Positions 10,135 to 19,590 are shown, numbered from the stretch's first letter. The stretch is 64,000 bases of DNA from Labedella populi (GCF_004078655.1 NZ_RZNC01000001.1:1054001-1118000), one strand, 5' to 3'. A program made the numbers and translations. Notes: generated by a model not told the origin, from the sequence alone.

Positions 10135-11492
10135 GTGGAGTGTGCTCCCACCATCTCGCGCCACAGGGACGGGAACTGCGGAAGCGTCTTCGCCGTGGTC
10201 GCGATGTTCTCGATCCGCACACCCTCGACGACGAGGCCGATGATCGCGCCGGCCGTCGCCATGCGGTGATCGTGGTAGCTCGACCACCGGCCGGCCGTGA
10301 GCGGCCGTGGCGTGATGCGCAGCCCGTCTGCGAGCTCCTCGACGTCCCCGCCGAGGCGATTGATCTCGGTGGCGAGAGCAGCGAGACGATCGGTCTCGTG
10401 GTGGCGGATGTGTCCGATACCCCGGATCGTGGAGGGACCGGTGGCGAGGGCCGCGAGGGCCGCGAGGGCCGGTGCGAGCTCGCCCCCCGTCGTGAGATCG
10501 AGGTCGACCCCGGAGATCTCCGGTGCTCCGGTGACGGTGATCCGGCCGTCGCCCACGACGACTTCGGCGCCGAACAACGGGAGGAGATGGGCGAGGTCCG
10601 CTCCCACCTGCGTCGTCTCCTCCGGCCACCCCGAGAGGGTCACGCGTCCGCCCGTCGCCACCGCGGCGGCGAGGAAGGGGGCGGCGTTCGAGAGGTCCGA
10701 CTCGATCCGGACGTCACGGCCCCCGATCGGGCCGGGGGCGACTCGCCAGGACGCCGCGCCGTCGCTCGAGGCGTCGACCCCCCGCCGGCGGAGCGCGTCG
10801 AGGGTCATCTCGATGTGGGGAACACTCGGCAGCCGGGTGCCCGAGTGGTGCAGGTGGATGCCCTCGTCGAAGCGCGGCGCCGAGAGGAGCAGTCCGGACA
10901 CGAACTGGCTCGATTGCGAGGCATCGATCTCGAGACGGCCGCCCGTCACTCGACCGGTGCCGTGGACGGTGAACGGCAGGGAATCGGTACTCGTCGCATC
11001 GATGTCGACACCGAGGGCTGTGAGTCCCGCCACCAGGCCGCCCATCGGGCGGCCGCGAGCGGCGTCGTCGGCGTCGAAGACGGTGGGGCCGAGGGCGAGC
11101 GCCGCGACGGCCGGCACGAATCTCATGACGGTACCGGCGAGTCCACACTCGATCGTCGTCGACCCCGTCAGCTCCTCCGCCGGCGCCACGATCCAGTCGT
11201 CGCCGTAGTCGCCCGTGGCCGGGGCCGGCTCGATCGAGGCGCCGAGGGCGCGGAGAGCGGCGACCATGTTGTCGCTGTCGCGGGAGTGCAGTGGTGCCCG
11301 GAGCCGCGACGGTGCGTCGGCGAGAGCCGACAGGACGAGCTCGCGATTGGTGATCGACTTCGAGCCCGGGAGGGTGAGCGATGCGACGACGGGGCCGGCG
11401 GCGACGGGCGCGATCCAGTCGTCGTCGGTCGCAGGGGTTGCGCGCTCGCCGAAGAGATCGACTTCGGGGGCGGAATATTTGGCTTCGAACAT
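10131..11492 (-). CDS. aroA: 3-phosphoshikimate 1-carboxyvinyltransferase (EPSP synthase)
   Basis: A 453-residue enzyme of the shikimate pathway that joins phosphoenolpyruvate to shikimate-3-phosphate. Visible active-site segments: [18 protein letters not shown] (about residues 42-59), [41 protein letters not shown] and [14 protein letters not shown] near the C-terminus. In the PEP-binding loop the typical GNAGT reads GLAGT. The start ATG 11492 has TAGGAC upstream. It is first in the aroA-rsgA-bcp operon and divergent from sigH, with which it shares a 150-bp promoter region. Confidence 0.96.
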   Translation of the reverse strand: MFEAKYSAPEVDLFGERATPATDDDWIAPVAAGPVVASLTLPGSKSITNRELVLSALADAPSRLRAPLHSRDSDNMVAALRALGASIEPAPATGDYGDDWIVAPAEELTGSTTIECGLAGTVMRFVPAVAALALGPTVFDADDAARGRPMGGLVAGLTALGVDIDATSTDSLPFTVHGTGRVTGGRLEIDASQSSQFVSGLLLSAPRFDEGIHLHHSGTRLPSVPHIEMTLDALRRRGVDASSDGAASWRVAPGPIGGRDVRIESDLSNAAPFLAAAVATGGRVTLSGWPEETTQVGADLAHLLPLFGAEVVVGDGRITVTGAPEISGVDLDLTTGGELAPALAALAALATGPSTIRGIGHIRHHETDRLAALATEINRLGGDVEELADGLRITPRPLTAGRWSSYHDHRMATAGAIIGLVVEGVRIENIATTAKTLPQFPSLWREMVGAHST

Positions 11493-11628
11493 CGTTGTCC
11501 TAGGGTAGCGGCGAATGGCCGCACCGAGAGGAGAGCCGTGCCGTCCGTCGTGCTCGAACGTACCGAGGCCCGAGTGGTCGACGGTGGTCGTGACGTGCTC
11601 TCCACGAGCCGTTCCGCGCTGCCCGAAC

Positions 11629-11634
11629 TAGACT
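11629..11634 (+). promoter_or_regulatory. -10 box in front of sigH
   Basis: TAGACT lies 8 nt before ATG 11643, predicting a leaderless transcript. I could not find the GGAAT-N18-GTT promoter expected for SigH autoregulation between 11494 and 11642. Confidence 0.5.
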
Positions 11635-11642
11635 GGGCCGCG

Positions 11643-12377
11643 ATGAAACCGATCGACGACGCCCCCGCTTCCGATGCCTCGGAGGACACCGCCGCACCGG
11701 ACGGCTCGCGCGCTCCGGAGGACTCGACGACGGAGGTGCCCGAGGACGTCGTCGAGACGGTCGAAGAGGCTCTCGACTTCGATGAGCCGGTTCAGCCTGA
11801 CGCCGATCCGCGCCCCCTCTTCGAGGAGCAGGCGCTCCCGTTCATCGACCAGCTCTACGGGGCGGCGATGCGGATGACGAAGAACCCGTCGGACGCCCAG
11901 GACCTCGTGCAGGAGACGTTCGTGAAGGCGTACGCCGCTTTCGGGCAGTTCCAGCAGGGCACCAACCTCAAGGCGTGGTTGTACCGCATCCTGACGAACA
12001 CCTACATCAACCAGTACCGGAAGAAGCAGCGCGAGCCCTACCAGGGCACGATCGACGACCTCGAGGACTGGCAGCTCGGCGGCGCCGAGTCGACGACCGC
12101 GGCGTCGAGCAGATCCGCCGAGGCCGAGGCGATCGACCGCATGCCGGACAGTGCCGTGAAGGATGCGCTGCAGGCCATCCCCGAGGACTTCCGCCTGGCC
12201 GTCTACTTCGCCGACGTCGAGGGGTTCGCCTACCAGGAGATCGCCGACATCATGAAGACGCCGATCGGGACCGTGATGAGCCGGCTGCATCGAGGCCGCC
12301 GGATGTTGCGGGAACTGCTGGCTGATTACGCGCGCGAGCGCGGAATCGAACCGACACGCGTGAGGAGCACACGATGA
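11643..12377 (+). CDS. sigH: RNA polymerase sigma factor SigH/SigR (ECF, thiol stress)
   Basis: A 244-residue ECF sigma factor. The first 55 residues are acidic and atypical. Region 2 runs from about residue 62 ([50 protein letters not shown]) and region 4 from about 180 ([38 protein letters not shown]). The family member SigH/SigR responds to disulfide and heat stress and is held by the redox anti-sigma factor encoded immediately downstream with a 4-nt overlap (ATGA). The aroA-sigH neighbourhood matches M. tuberculosis Rv3223c-Rv3227. Start ATG 11643 is preferred because it follows a -10 box. Confidence 0.93.
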   Translation: MKPIDDAPASDASEDTAAPDGSRAPEDSTTEVPEDVVETVEEALDFDEPVQPDADPRPLFEEQALPFIDQLYGAAMRMTKNPSDAQDLVQETFVKAYAAFGQFQQGTNLKAWLYRILTNTYINQYRKKQREPYQGTIDDLEDWQLGGAESTTAASSRSAEAEAIDRMPDSAVKDALQAIPEDFRLAVYFADVEGFAYQEIADIMKTPIGTVMSRLHRGRRMLRELLADYARERGIEPTRVRSTR

Positions 12378-12640
12378 ACGACTGCGGTTGCGACAAAGCG
12401 AAGCGCGACCTCGAGGAGTACCTCCGGAACGAGGTGTGCCGGACCGAGGCGTCCGACATCCGCGACCACCTCGAGCATTGCGAGTCCTGCCGGAGCGAGG
12501 CCGTTCTCGCCGTGACGCTCACCGAGGCCGTTCAGCGGGCCTGCCAGGAGACGGCTCCCGCAGACCTCAAGGAGCACGTTCTGCAGCGCCTGCGTTCCGT
12601 GAAGACGGATCACGAGGCGTCGATCGTCCCGTCGCTCTGA
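12374..12640 (+). CDS. rsrA: Zinc-binding redox anti-sigma factor RsrA/RshA
   Basis: An 88-residue ZAS-family anti-sigma factor that holds SigH/SigR until its zinc thiols are oxidised. Ligands are visible: H32-X3-C36-X2-C39 (HLEHCESC), with N-terminal C4/C6 corresponding to the extra reactive cysteine of RsrA and another at C22. The short helical C-terminus fits the family. It overlaps the sigH stop by four bases, so stoichiometric co-translation is likely. A strong bidirectional terminator follows. Confidence 0.93.
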   Translation: MNDCGCDKAKRDLEEYLRNEVCRTEASDIRDHLEHCESCRSEAVLAVTLTEAVQRACQETAPADLKEHVLQRLRSVKTDHEASIVPSL

Positions 12641-12739
12641 CGACCCTTCGTCGGCCCGCACCGCTCAGGAGCAGCGTCCGACCCGGCCGCACGGCGCCGT
12701 AGCGGTAGGGCGCGGGAGCGTGTTGTCCCTTCTCAGCGA

Positions 12740-12775
12740 GAAGGCCCGCGCCGATCACGATCGGTGCGGGCCTTC
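12740..12775. terminator. Bidirectional terminator between rsrA and kgd
   Basis: A long stem GAAGGCCCGC...GCGGGCCTTC with inner arms CCGAT/GATCGG spans 12740-12775. It lies 100 nt after rsrA and 30 nt before the end of convergent kgd. Confidence 0.85.
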
Positions 12776-12805
12776 GTCGTCCTGAGGACGTGGCGGGAGC
12801 CGGGC

Positions 12806-15800
12806 TCAGCGCCCGAGAGCCCGACGGATGAGGTCGCTCTGCTCGGTGGCGTGGCGCTTTGCGGACCCCGTCGCGGGGGACGCCGACGCCGGGCGGGTGA
12901 CTCCCGAGATCTCCCGCTCGATCGTCTTCGGGAACTCGGTCGCGATGAACGGCCACGCGCCCTGGTTCTCGGGCTCGTCCTGCACCCAGACGACCTCGGC
13001 CGACGGGTACGACTCGAGCACGGCGGCGAGCTCCTCGCTCGGGAACGGGTAGTACTGCTCGAGGCGGACGAGGGCGATCGAGTCGTCCGGGTTTTTGTCG
13101 AGCTCGGCACGGAGGTCCCAGTGCACCTTGCCGGCGTGCAGGAGCACGCGCGTCACCGTCGAGCCGTCGAGCTCGCGGGTGTCGTCGAGCACGGGGCGGA
13201 ATCGACCGGAGGTGAAGTCGGCGACGTCCGACGTCGCTCCGCGCAGTCGCAGCATCGCCTTCGGGGTGAACACGACGAGCGGCCGTCGCGGCAGCGCGTA
13301 GGCCTGGCGGCGCAACAGGTGGAAGTACGACGCCGGCGTCGACGGGCGTGCAACCGTCATGTTGCTCTCGGCGCACAGCTGCAGGAAGCGCTCGATGCGA
13401 GCGGACGAGTGGTCCGGCCCCTGGCCCTCGTAGCCGTGCGGGAGGAGGAGCACGACGCTCGAACGCTGGCCCCACTTCTGCTCGGCGCTCGAGATGAACT
13501 CGTCGACGATCGTCTGCGCGCCGTTGACGAAGTCTCCGAACTGCGCCTCCCACAGGACGAGGGCGTCGGGGCGCTCGACGGAGTACCCGTACTCGAAGCC
13601 CATGACCGCGTACTCGGAGAGGATCGAGTCGTAGATCCAGAAGCGCGCCTGGTTCTCGTGCAGGTTGACGAGGGGCAGCCACTCCTGACCGTTGACGCGG
13701 TCGTGCAACACGGCGTGCCGCTGCACGAACGTGCCTCGGCGCGAGTCCTGACCGCTCATGCGGACGGGCGTGCCCTCGACGAGCAGCGACCCGAGGGCGA
13801 GCAGTTCGCCGAAGGCCCAGTCGATGCCGCCGTTCCGGCTCATCTCCTGCCGGCGCTTGAGGAGCTGGTCGAGCTTCGGGTGGACGGTGAAGCCCTCCGG
13901 CTTGTTCTCGAAGGCGTTGCCCACGAGTTCGATGACGCTCGACGAGACGGCCGTCGACTCCGGCTCGCCGGAGTAGCCCTCGTCGTCGACCGTGGGGGAG
14001 ATGACCGGCGTTGACGCCGTCTGGGCGGCGTGCGTCTCCATGAACGCGCGCTCGAGGCGGTCCTGGAAGTCGCGGTGTGCGGCCTCGTACTCCTCCTCGC
14101 TGATGTCGCCGCGGCCGACGAGGGCCTCGGTGTAGAGTTTCCGCACCGAGCGCTTCTGCTCGATGAGGCTGTACATGAGCGGCTGGGTCATCGAGGGGTC
14201 GTCGCCCTCGTTGTGACCGCGCCGGCGGTAGCAGACGAGGTCGATGACGACGTCCTTGTTGAACTCCTGGCGGAACTGGAACGCGAGTTCCGAGACGCGG
14301 ACGACGGCCTCGGGATCGTCGCCGTTCACGTGCCAGATCGGCGCCTGCACGGTCTTCGCGACGTCGGTCGCGTAGATCGAACTGCGGCCGTCGCGCTCCG
14401 GGGTGGTGAAGCCGACCTGGTTGTTCACCACGATGTGGATCGTGCCGCCGGTCCGGTACCCACGCGTCTGGGAGAGCTGCATCGTCTCGAGGACGATGCC
14501 CTGGCCCGCCATCGCGGCGTCGCCGTGCACGAGGATCGGCAGGGTCGAGTACGTGCCGATGGGCTTGCGGTCCTGCTTGGCCCGCACGATGCCCTCGAGC
14601 ACGCCGTCGACGGCCTCGAGGTGCGAGGGGTTCGCGGCGAGGTAGACGGGCAGTTCGGTGCCGTCGGCGGCACGGAAGGTGCCCTCGGTGCCGAGGTGGT
14701 ACTTGACGTCGCCCGAGCCCTGGGACTTCTTGTCCTGCGTGCCCTCGAACTCCTGGAAGATCTGGCCGTAGGTCTTCCCGGCGATGTTCGTGAGTACGTT
14801 GAGCCGTCCGCGGTGCGCCATACCGATCGCCGCGCCGTCGAGCCCGGCGGACGCCGCGCCCTGGAGGATCGCGTCGAGGCACGCGATGGTCGACTCGCCG
14901 CCCTCGAGGCTGAAGCGCTTCTGACCGACGTACTTCGTCTGCAAAAACGTCTCGAACGCCTCGGCCTCGTTGAGCTTGCCGAGGATGCGCAGCTGCTCGT
15001 CGTGCGTCGGCTTCGCGTACGGACGCTCGACCTTGCTCTGGATCCACTTCCGCTGGGCCGGATCCTGGATGTGCATGTACTCGAGCCCGATGGTGCGGCA
15101 GTAGGAGTCGCGGAGGACGCCGAGGATGTCGCGGAGCTTCGCTTGACGTGAATCGCCGAACTCCCCGGTCACGAACTCGCGATCGAGGTCCCAGAAGGTG
15201 AGGCCGTGGCTCGCGATGTCGAGGTCGGGGTGCGAGCGCTGGACGTACTCGAGCGGGTCGACGTCGGCCATGAGGTGACCGCGCACGCGGAACGCGTTGA
15301 TCAACTCGTGGACGCGAGCCGTCTTGTTGATCATGTCGGCGAGGTCGACGCTGATGTCGGTGGCCCAGCGGATGGGCTCGTAGGGGATGCGGAGAGCGGC
15401 GAAGATGTCCTCGTAGAAGCCGCGCTGACCGAGCAGCAGTTCGTGGACCTTCTTGAGGAACTCGCCGGATCCGGCGCCCTGGATCACGCGGTGGTCGTAG
15501 GTCGAGGTGAGCGTGATCGTCTTGCCGATGCCGAGTTCGACGAGCGTGTGGTCCGACGCCCCCTGGAACTCCGCCGGGTACTCGAGGGCGCCGGCGCCGA
15601 TGATGCAGCCCTGCCCCTTCATGAGGCGGGGGACCGAGTGAACAGTGCCGATGCCGCCGGGGTTCGTGAGCGAGATCGACGCACCCTTGAAATCGTCGGC
15701 CGTGAGCTTGTTGCCGCGAGCGCGGCGGACGAGGTCCTCGTAGGCGGCGAGGTAGTCGGTGAAGCTCAGGGTGTCGGCGCGCTTGATCGCGGGCACGAGG

Positions 15801-16630
15801 AGCGCGCGCGATCCGTCGGGCTTCGGGAGGTCGATCGCGATCCCGAGGCCGACGTGGGCGGGGGCGACGACGCTCGGCTTGCCGTCGACCTCGTCGTAGT
15901 AGACGTTCTGGCTCGGGAACTCCTTGAGTGCCTGGATGAGCGCCCAGCCGATGAGGTGCGTGAAGCTGACCTTGCCCCCGCGGGACCTCTTGAGGTGGTT
16001 GTTGATGACGATGCGGTTGTCGATCATCAGCTTGGCGGGAACCGTGCGCACGCTCGTCGCGGTGGGCACGGTGAGGCTCGCGTCCATGTTGGTCGCGAGC
16101 GACTTCGCCATTCCGCGCAGCGGCGAGACGACGTCCTCCGGCTCTTCCTCGGCGGCCTTCTTCGAGGGGGCCGGCGCATCGGCGGGGATGGGCGCGGCTT
16201 GCGGCTGCTGGCTCGTCGTGCGGGCGACGGGCCGCGCGGTGTCGGAGGTCGAGGTCCGTTCCGTGGGCTTCGCCGGCTCTCCCGTTGCGGCCGTCGAGGT
16301 CGCGTGCCGGGCGCTCGCGGCCGCCGGCGTCCCGGAGGTCGTGGCCGGGCTGCTCGGGGCCGGGGTACTCGCGGCGGGGGCGCTCGCGGCCGGGGCGCTC
16401 GCGGTCGGAGCGGGCGTCGATGCCGGGGCTCCACCCGACGTGTGCTGGTGGTACGCCTCGAGGGTCGGCCACCAGGACGAATCCACCGAGTTCTTGTCGA
16501 CCCGGTACTGCTCGTACAGCTCGTCGACGAGCCACTCGTTCGCTCCGAATTCCGCTGCGGAATTCTCGTCGGTTCCTGCTCCGGTCACTGGGCCTGACAC
16601 GGTCGGACCACCACTTTCGTCACTCGCCAT
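12806..16630 (-). CDS. kgd: Multifunctional 2-oxoglutarate dehydrogenase E1/E2 fusion (Kgd/OdhA)
   Basis: A 1274-residue actinobacterial TCA-cycle enzyme combining a 2-oxoglutarate decarboxylase/dehydrogenase E1 with a succinyltransferase E2 domain. The N-terminal docking helix (FGANEWLVDELYEQYRVD, about 20-38) is followed by an Ala/Pro/Ser-rich linker (about 55-150) where the lipoyl domain of normal E2 is absent, an E2 catalytic domain with TYDHRVIQGAGSGEFL (near 377), and the thiamine-diphosphate E1 part with HPSHLEAVDGV and GDAAMAGQG (near 703). The start is uncertain: ATG 16630 is chosen, but a -10 box TAGGCT (16683-16678, minus strand) would allow leaderless GTG 16666. In relatives, activity is regulated by the FHA protein OdhI/GarA, not encoded here. 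Confidence 0.95.
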   Translation of the reverse strand: MASDESGGPTVSGPVTGAGTDENSAAEFGANEWLVDELYEQYRVDKNSVDSSWWPTLEAYHQHTSGGAPASTPAPTASAPAASAPAASTPAPSSPATTSGTPAAASARHATSTAATGEPAKPTERTSTSDTARPVARTTSQQPQAAPIPADAPAPSKKAAEEEPEDVVSPLRGMAKSLATNMDASLTVPTATSVRTVPAKLMIDNRIVINNHLKRSRGGKVSFTHLIGWALIQALKEFPSQNVYYDEVDGKPSVVAPAHVGLGIAIDLPKPDGSRALLVPAIKRADTLSFTDYLAAYEDLVRRARGNKLTADDFKGASISLTNPGGIGTVHSVPRLMKGQGCIIGAGALEYPAEFQGASDHTLVELGIGKTITLTSTYDHRVIQGAGSGEFLKKVHELLLGQRGFYEDIFAALRIPYEPIRWATDISVDLADMINKTARVHELINAFRVRGHLMADVDPLEYVQRSHPDLDIASHGLTFWDLDREFVTGEFGDSRQAKLRDILGVLRDSYCRTIGLEYMHIQDPAQRKWIQSKVERPYAKPTHDEQLRILGKLNEAEAFETFLQTKYVGQKRFSLEGGESTIACLDAILQGAASAGLDGAAIGMAHRGRLNVLTNIAGKTYGQIFQEFEGTQDKKSQGSGDVKYHLGTEGTFRAADGTELPVYLAANPSHLEAVDGVLEGIVRAKQDRKPIGTYSTLPILVHGDAAMAGQGIVLETMQLSQTRGYRTGGTIHIVVNNQVGFTTPERDGRSSIYATDVAKTVQAPIWHVNGDDPEAVVRVSELAFQFRQEFNKDVVIDLVCYRRRGHNEGDDPSMTQPLMYSLIEQKRSVRKLYTEALVGRGDISEEEYEAAHRDFQDRLERAFMETHAAQTASTPVISPTVDDEGYSGEPESTAVSSSVIELVGNAFENKPEGFTVHPKLDQLLKRRQEMSRNGGIDWAFGELLALGSLLVEGTPVRMSGQDSRRGTFVQRHAVLHDRVNGQEWLPLVNLHENQARFWIYDSILSEYAVMGFEYGYSVERPDALVLWEAQFGDFVNGAQTIVDEFISSAEQKWGQRSSVVLLLPHGYEGQGPDHSSARIERFLQLCAESNMTVARPSTPASYFHLLRRQAYALPRRPLVVFTPKAMLRLRGATSDVADFTSGRFRPVLDDTRELDGSTVTRVLLHAGKVHWDLRAELDKNPDDSIALVRLEQYYPFPSEELAAVLESYPSAEVVWVQDEPENQGAWPFIATEFPKTIEREISGVTRPASASPATGSAKRHATEQSDLIRRALGR

Positions 16631-16721
16631 TCGGACCGCCACCGAGGGCTCGATGGCGTCGCACACTCCGGAAATCAAGCCTAAACCCTGCCACCCCCCT
16701 CCGCGGCACCCCCGAGACGGC

Positions 16722-16727
16722 TAGCGT
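16722..16727 (+). promoter_or_regulatory. -10 box of leaderless guaB1
   Basis: TAGCGT ends 6 nt before ATG 16734. The divergent kgd promoter lies about 40 bp to the left. Confidence 0.6.
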
Positions 16728-16733
16728 GGTTTC

Positions 16734-18176
16734 ATGCAGTTCTACGGAGACGATCCCCGCCACGACCTCACCTACTCGGACGTGTTCCTCGTGCCGTCGC
16801 GATCGGGCGTCTCGAGCCGGCTCGATGTCTCCCTCGCGCCGCAGGACGGCACGAGTCAGACCATCCCGATCGTGTCCGCCAACATGAACTCCGTCACCGG
16901 CCCGCGACTCGCCTCGGCGCTCGCGCGCCGAGGAGGGCTCGGCGTCCTGCCGCAGGACATGCCGCTCCAGGGACTCGACGCGGCCATCCGGTGGGTCAAG
17001 GATCAGGCCGTCGAGTTCGACTCTCCGGTCTCGTTCTCGCCCGACACGACGGTCGCCGATGCGTTGCTCGTCGTGCCCGCCGTCCCCGGTGGTCACGGGG
17101 TCGTCGTCGTGGGATCCGATGGGGAGCTCGTGGGCTGCCTCGATGCCGAACGGCTCGGCCGAGCGCTGCCGGACGCGCGACTCGGCGACCTCGTGCATGG
17201 CGGCGTCGCGTCGATCGATGCCGACGACGTGACGTCGGCTCGCGCCGCCTTCGATCTGATGGTCCAGGCGGACATCGAGTTCGCGCCGGTGCTCCGCCAC
17301 GGGCATCTCGTCGGCACACTCAGCCGCACGAGCGCGCTCCGCTCGACCCTCTACTCTCCCGCGCTCGATGCGTCGGGCCGCCTGTCCGTCGCGGCGGCCA
17401 TCGGTGTCAACGGCGACGTTGCGGCCAAGGCGAAGGCCCTCGTGGCCGCGGGCGTCGACGTGCTCGTGATCGACACCGCCCACGGCCACCAGGAGACGAT
17501 GCTCTCGGCGCTTCGAACGGTCTCGGCCCTCGAACTCGGCATTCCGATCGTCGCCGGCAACATCGTCACGGCGGACGGCGTCGCCGACCTCGTCGAGGCG
17601 GGCGCGAACATCCTCAAGGTCGGGGTGGGACCCGGCGCGATGTGCACGACACGTATGATGACGGCGGTCGGGCGTCCTCAGTTCTCCGCGGTGCTCGAGA
17701 CGTCGGAGGCGGCGAAGGCGCACGGCGCCGCCGTCTGGGCCGACGGGGGCGTGCGGTACCCGCGAGACGTGGCACTCGCGCTCGCGGCCGGCGCCTCGTC
17801 CGTCATGATCGGCTCGTGGTTCGCCGGGACGATCGAGGCACCGGGCACGATCCATGCCGACGACACCGGCCGGCTCTACAAGGAGAGCTGGGGCATGGCC
17901 TCGACGAAGGCGGTGCTCGAGCGGTTCGGTCGACTCGACCCCTACGAGCTGGCGCGGAAGACGCTCTTCGCGGAGGGGATCAGTTCGTCGAGGATCTTCC
18001 TCGACCCGCTCCGTCCCTCCGTCGAGGACCTCCTCGACATGATCACGTCGGGTGTCCGCTCCTCCTTCACCTATGCCGGCGCACGCTCGATCCCGGAGTT
18101 CCACGACCGTGCCCTCGTGGGACTGCAGTCCGCAGCGGGCTACGAGGAGGGCAAGGCCCTCCCGGTCTCCTGGTAG
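16734..18176 (+). CDS. guaB1: GuaB1 (IMP dehydrogenase/GMP reductase family)
   Basis: A 480-residue TIM-barrel enzyme of the IMPDH/GMPR superfamily with an inserted CBS pair (about residues 95-215). The opening [13 protein letters not shown] and the nucleotide loop [14 protein letters not shown] (catalytic Cys304) are clear, as is the phosphate-binding [11 protein letters not shown]. Mycobacterial GuaB1 has been reported to be a GMP reductase rather than an IMPDH, and this protein has the same architecture, so GMP-to-IMP salvage is the likely role. In mycobacteria guaB1 sits directly next to two CBS/CNNM genes; here a reverse-strand gene with repeats intervenes. Confidence 0.9.
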   Translation: MQFYGDDPRHDLTYSDVFLVPSRSGVSSRLDVSLAPQDGTSQTIPIVSANMNSVTGPRLASALARRGGLGVLPQDMPLQGLDAAIRWVKDQAVEFDSPVSFSPDTTVADALLVVPAVPGGHGVVVVGSDGELVGCLDAERLGRALPDARLGDLVHGGVASIDADDVTSARAAFDLMVQADIEFAPVLRHGHLVGTLSRTSALRSTLYSPALDASGRLSVAAAIGVNGDVAAKAKALVAAGVDVLVIDTAHGHQETMLSALRTVSALELGIPIVAGNIVTADGVADLVEAGANILKVGVGPGAMCTTRMMTAVGRPQFSAVLETSEAAKAHGAAVWADGGVRYPRDVALALAAGASSVMIGSWFAGTIEAPGTIHADDTGRLYKESWGMASTKAVLERFGRLDPYELARKTLFAEGISSSRIFLDPLRPSVEDLLDMITSGVRSSFTYAGARSIPEFHDRALVGLQSAAGYEEGKALPVSW

Positions 18177-18192
18177 CCCGCCCGATCTGCAT

Positions 18193-18254
18193 TTGCGCAC
18201 GCAACGGGCAAGTGCGGCCGAAATTTCACCCGCTGAAGTCGTTTGCGTACGCAA
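18193..18254. repeat. 62-bp palindromic element, copy 1
   Basis: The arms are TTGCGCACGCAA (18193-18204) and TTGCGTACGCAA (18243-18254), themselves 12-nt palindromes. The interior aligns base for base with copy 2 at 19286-19347 (same total length, shared CAACGG, TGCGGC, ATT and TC blocks). The stop and last nine codons of the 18226-19188 gene lie inside it. Confidence 0.85.
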
Positions 18255-19188
18255 GTCGGCGAGTGGGACGGGGGAGACCGGCCGCACCGAGGAGTCGAGC
18301 GAGGCGGAGTGGGTCGCGCACGTCGGACGCCGTCCATCGGACGAAGCCGGATGAGAGCGTCCGGAGCCGGTCCTCGCGGATCTTCTCCCGGACGAGGGCC
18401 GAACGTGCCTCGTCACCCTCACCCGAGCCGTATTTCACGAGCCCGTCGAACTCCCCGACGACGCCGTACTCCGGCCACCAGAAGTCCGTGCGGTACGACG
18501 TTCGGTCGTCCCAGCGGAACTCCTGCTGAAGAACGGGGTCGGGGAAACCCAGCCGCCGAATGGTGACCCGACTCACCGACTCCCATACCGACTCCGACTG
18601 GTCCGTGGCGAAGGCCGCGGCATCAGCGGCGCGCCGTCCGCCCCGTCGTCCACGAGCCGCACAGGAGAGGTCTCGGACCTCCGCGAGCAGCGCCTTCGGA
18701 GCCGCACGGCCGATCCGGCACGCGGCGTCGATTGCGACGACCGCCTCCGGGAACGGGAGGACGCGAGCGAGATCGACGACCGTGCGAGCGGGTGAGGTGA
18801 GCCGAACGCCGTCGGTGGTGCCGATCTGCTCGGCCGGTATCGCAGCCGACGGATGCCGACGGATCTGTTCGGACGAGCGCCCACCTGATCTCACGGGACC
18901 TGTGACGTCGACCCGGTCGGGCCAGTCGCCGAGGAGCGGGATCCGCCACAGGGCGGCGGCCGCGTGGTGAGAGAAGACGTTGTCCGTCGCAGCCGTCGAT
19001 GCGACGGCGAGGGTTCTCAAGCGATGCCGCTCGAGACCGTCCATGGCATTCCACGATTCGGCATCCACATAGCGGCCGTGGGAGATCCGCACGAGGCGCC
19101 CAGCCTGTGCCTGTCGCAGCAGCGCGCGCGACTCGAGGTGTCTCCCCGCCCACGGGTCGGCCCGCAAGATCTCTGGGTGGTGGGTCAT
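18226..19188 (-). CDS. AbiEi-like regulator with C-terminal DUF559/PD-(D/E)XK-like domain
   Basis: A 320-residue protein. Residues 10-45 resemble the winged-helix start of AbiEi-type antitoxin regulators (RALLRQAQAGRLVRISHGRY), the middle has TDGVRLTSPARTVVDLARV typical of that family, and residues 225-300 look like a DUF559/Vsr-type nuclease fold (YRTDFWWPEYGVVGEFDG, then REDRLRTLSSGFVRW) with acidic D and E/D positions. No partner AbiEii nucleotidyltransferase is adjacent. Start ATG 19188 begins MTHHPEILRAD; no Shine-Dalgarno is visible. It is transcribed against guaB1 and the CNNM genes and is bordered by two copies of a palindromic repeat, suggesting later insertion. Function in defence is plausible but unproven. 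Confidence 0.75.
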   Translation of the reverse strand: MTHHPEILRADPWAGRHLESRALLRQAQAGRLVRISHGRYVDAESWNAMDGLERHRLRTLAVASTAATDNVFSHHAAAALWRIPLLGDWPDRVDVTGPVRSGGRSSEQIRRHPSAAIPAEQIGTTDGVRLTSPARTVVDLARVLPFPEAVVAIDAACRIGRAAPKALLAEVRDLSCAARGRRGGRRAADAAAFATDQSESVWESVSRVTIRRLGFPDPVLQQEFRWDDRTSYRTDFWWPEYGVVGEFDGLVKYGSGEGDEARSALVREKIREDRLRTLSSGFVRWTASDVRDPLRLARLLGAAGLPRPTRRLAYANDFSG

Positions 19189-19285
19189 GTGCTCAGCGTG
19201 CCGCGCACGCCGGTGATCCCGGGTTCGTCCACACGCCCTCTGTGTGATGCGCCGAATCTTCCGAACCTGGGGACAGCCGGACGAT

Positions 19286-19347
19286 TTGCGTACGCAACGG
19301 ACAGCTGCGGCTGCGATTACGCGCGCGGATGTCCGTTGCGTACGCAA
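19286..19347. repeat. 62-bp palindromic element, copy 2
   Basis: A perfect 18-bp inverted repeat, TTGCGTACGCAACGGACA (19286-19303) and its complement (19330-19347), encloses a 26-nt spacer. Same orientation and length as copy 1. Confidence 0.88.
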
Positions 19348-19383
19348 TCGGCGCTGAGGCGGTGAGGCAGGGAGGGCGGCGGA

Positions 19384-19389
19384 TATACT
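19384..19389 (+). promoter_or_regulatory. -10 box for the CNNM operon
   Basis: TATACT is 9 nt before ATG 19399 of a small upstream reading frame and drives the CNNM pair. It is one of the best -10 matches in the window. Confidence 0.65.
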
Positions 19390-19398
19390 GAGGCGACA

Positions 19399-19590
19399 AT
19401 GGACGATCCTCCTTCTGCGAATTCCTCCGTCGCCGCTTCTGCGAATTCCTTCGTCTCGGCTTCCGCACATTCTGTCGGCGCAGCCGGCGTCGGTCGCTCC
19501 GATTCGGCCGCCACGGCCCCCGAGGAACGCGACGCCCCATCGGAGGACGACAGTCCGAGCCTCCGCGTGACGGAGGCCCCCCATGTATGA
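19399..19590 (+). CDS. Small Ser/Ala-rich leader reading frame, coupled to CNNM gene
   Basis: A 63-residue frame begins 9 nt after a -10 box and ends by overlapping the next start (ATGTATGA, 19583-19590). The peptide is Ser/Ala-rich at first (SANSSVAASANSFVSASAHS) and acidic at the end, with no recognisable domain. It could be a translated leader that couples translation into the membrane-protein gene, or an N-terminal extension separated by frame. Coding potential is moderate. I report it because its promoter spacing and its overlap are both what a real leaderless gene would show. Confidence 0.4.
   Translation: MDDPPSANSSVAASANSFVSASAHSVGAAGVGRSDSAATAPEERDAPSEDDSPSLRVTEAPHV

Noticed and set aside
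12567-16535. Very long minus-strand open frame of 1322 codons
   Set aside because: It is the shadow of kgd in another frame: Arg/Pro/His-rich translation without domains, while kgd itself has full motifs in its own frame.
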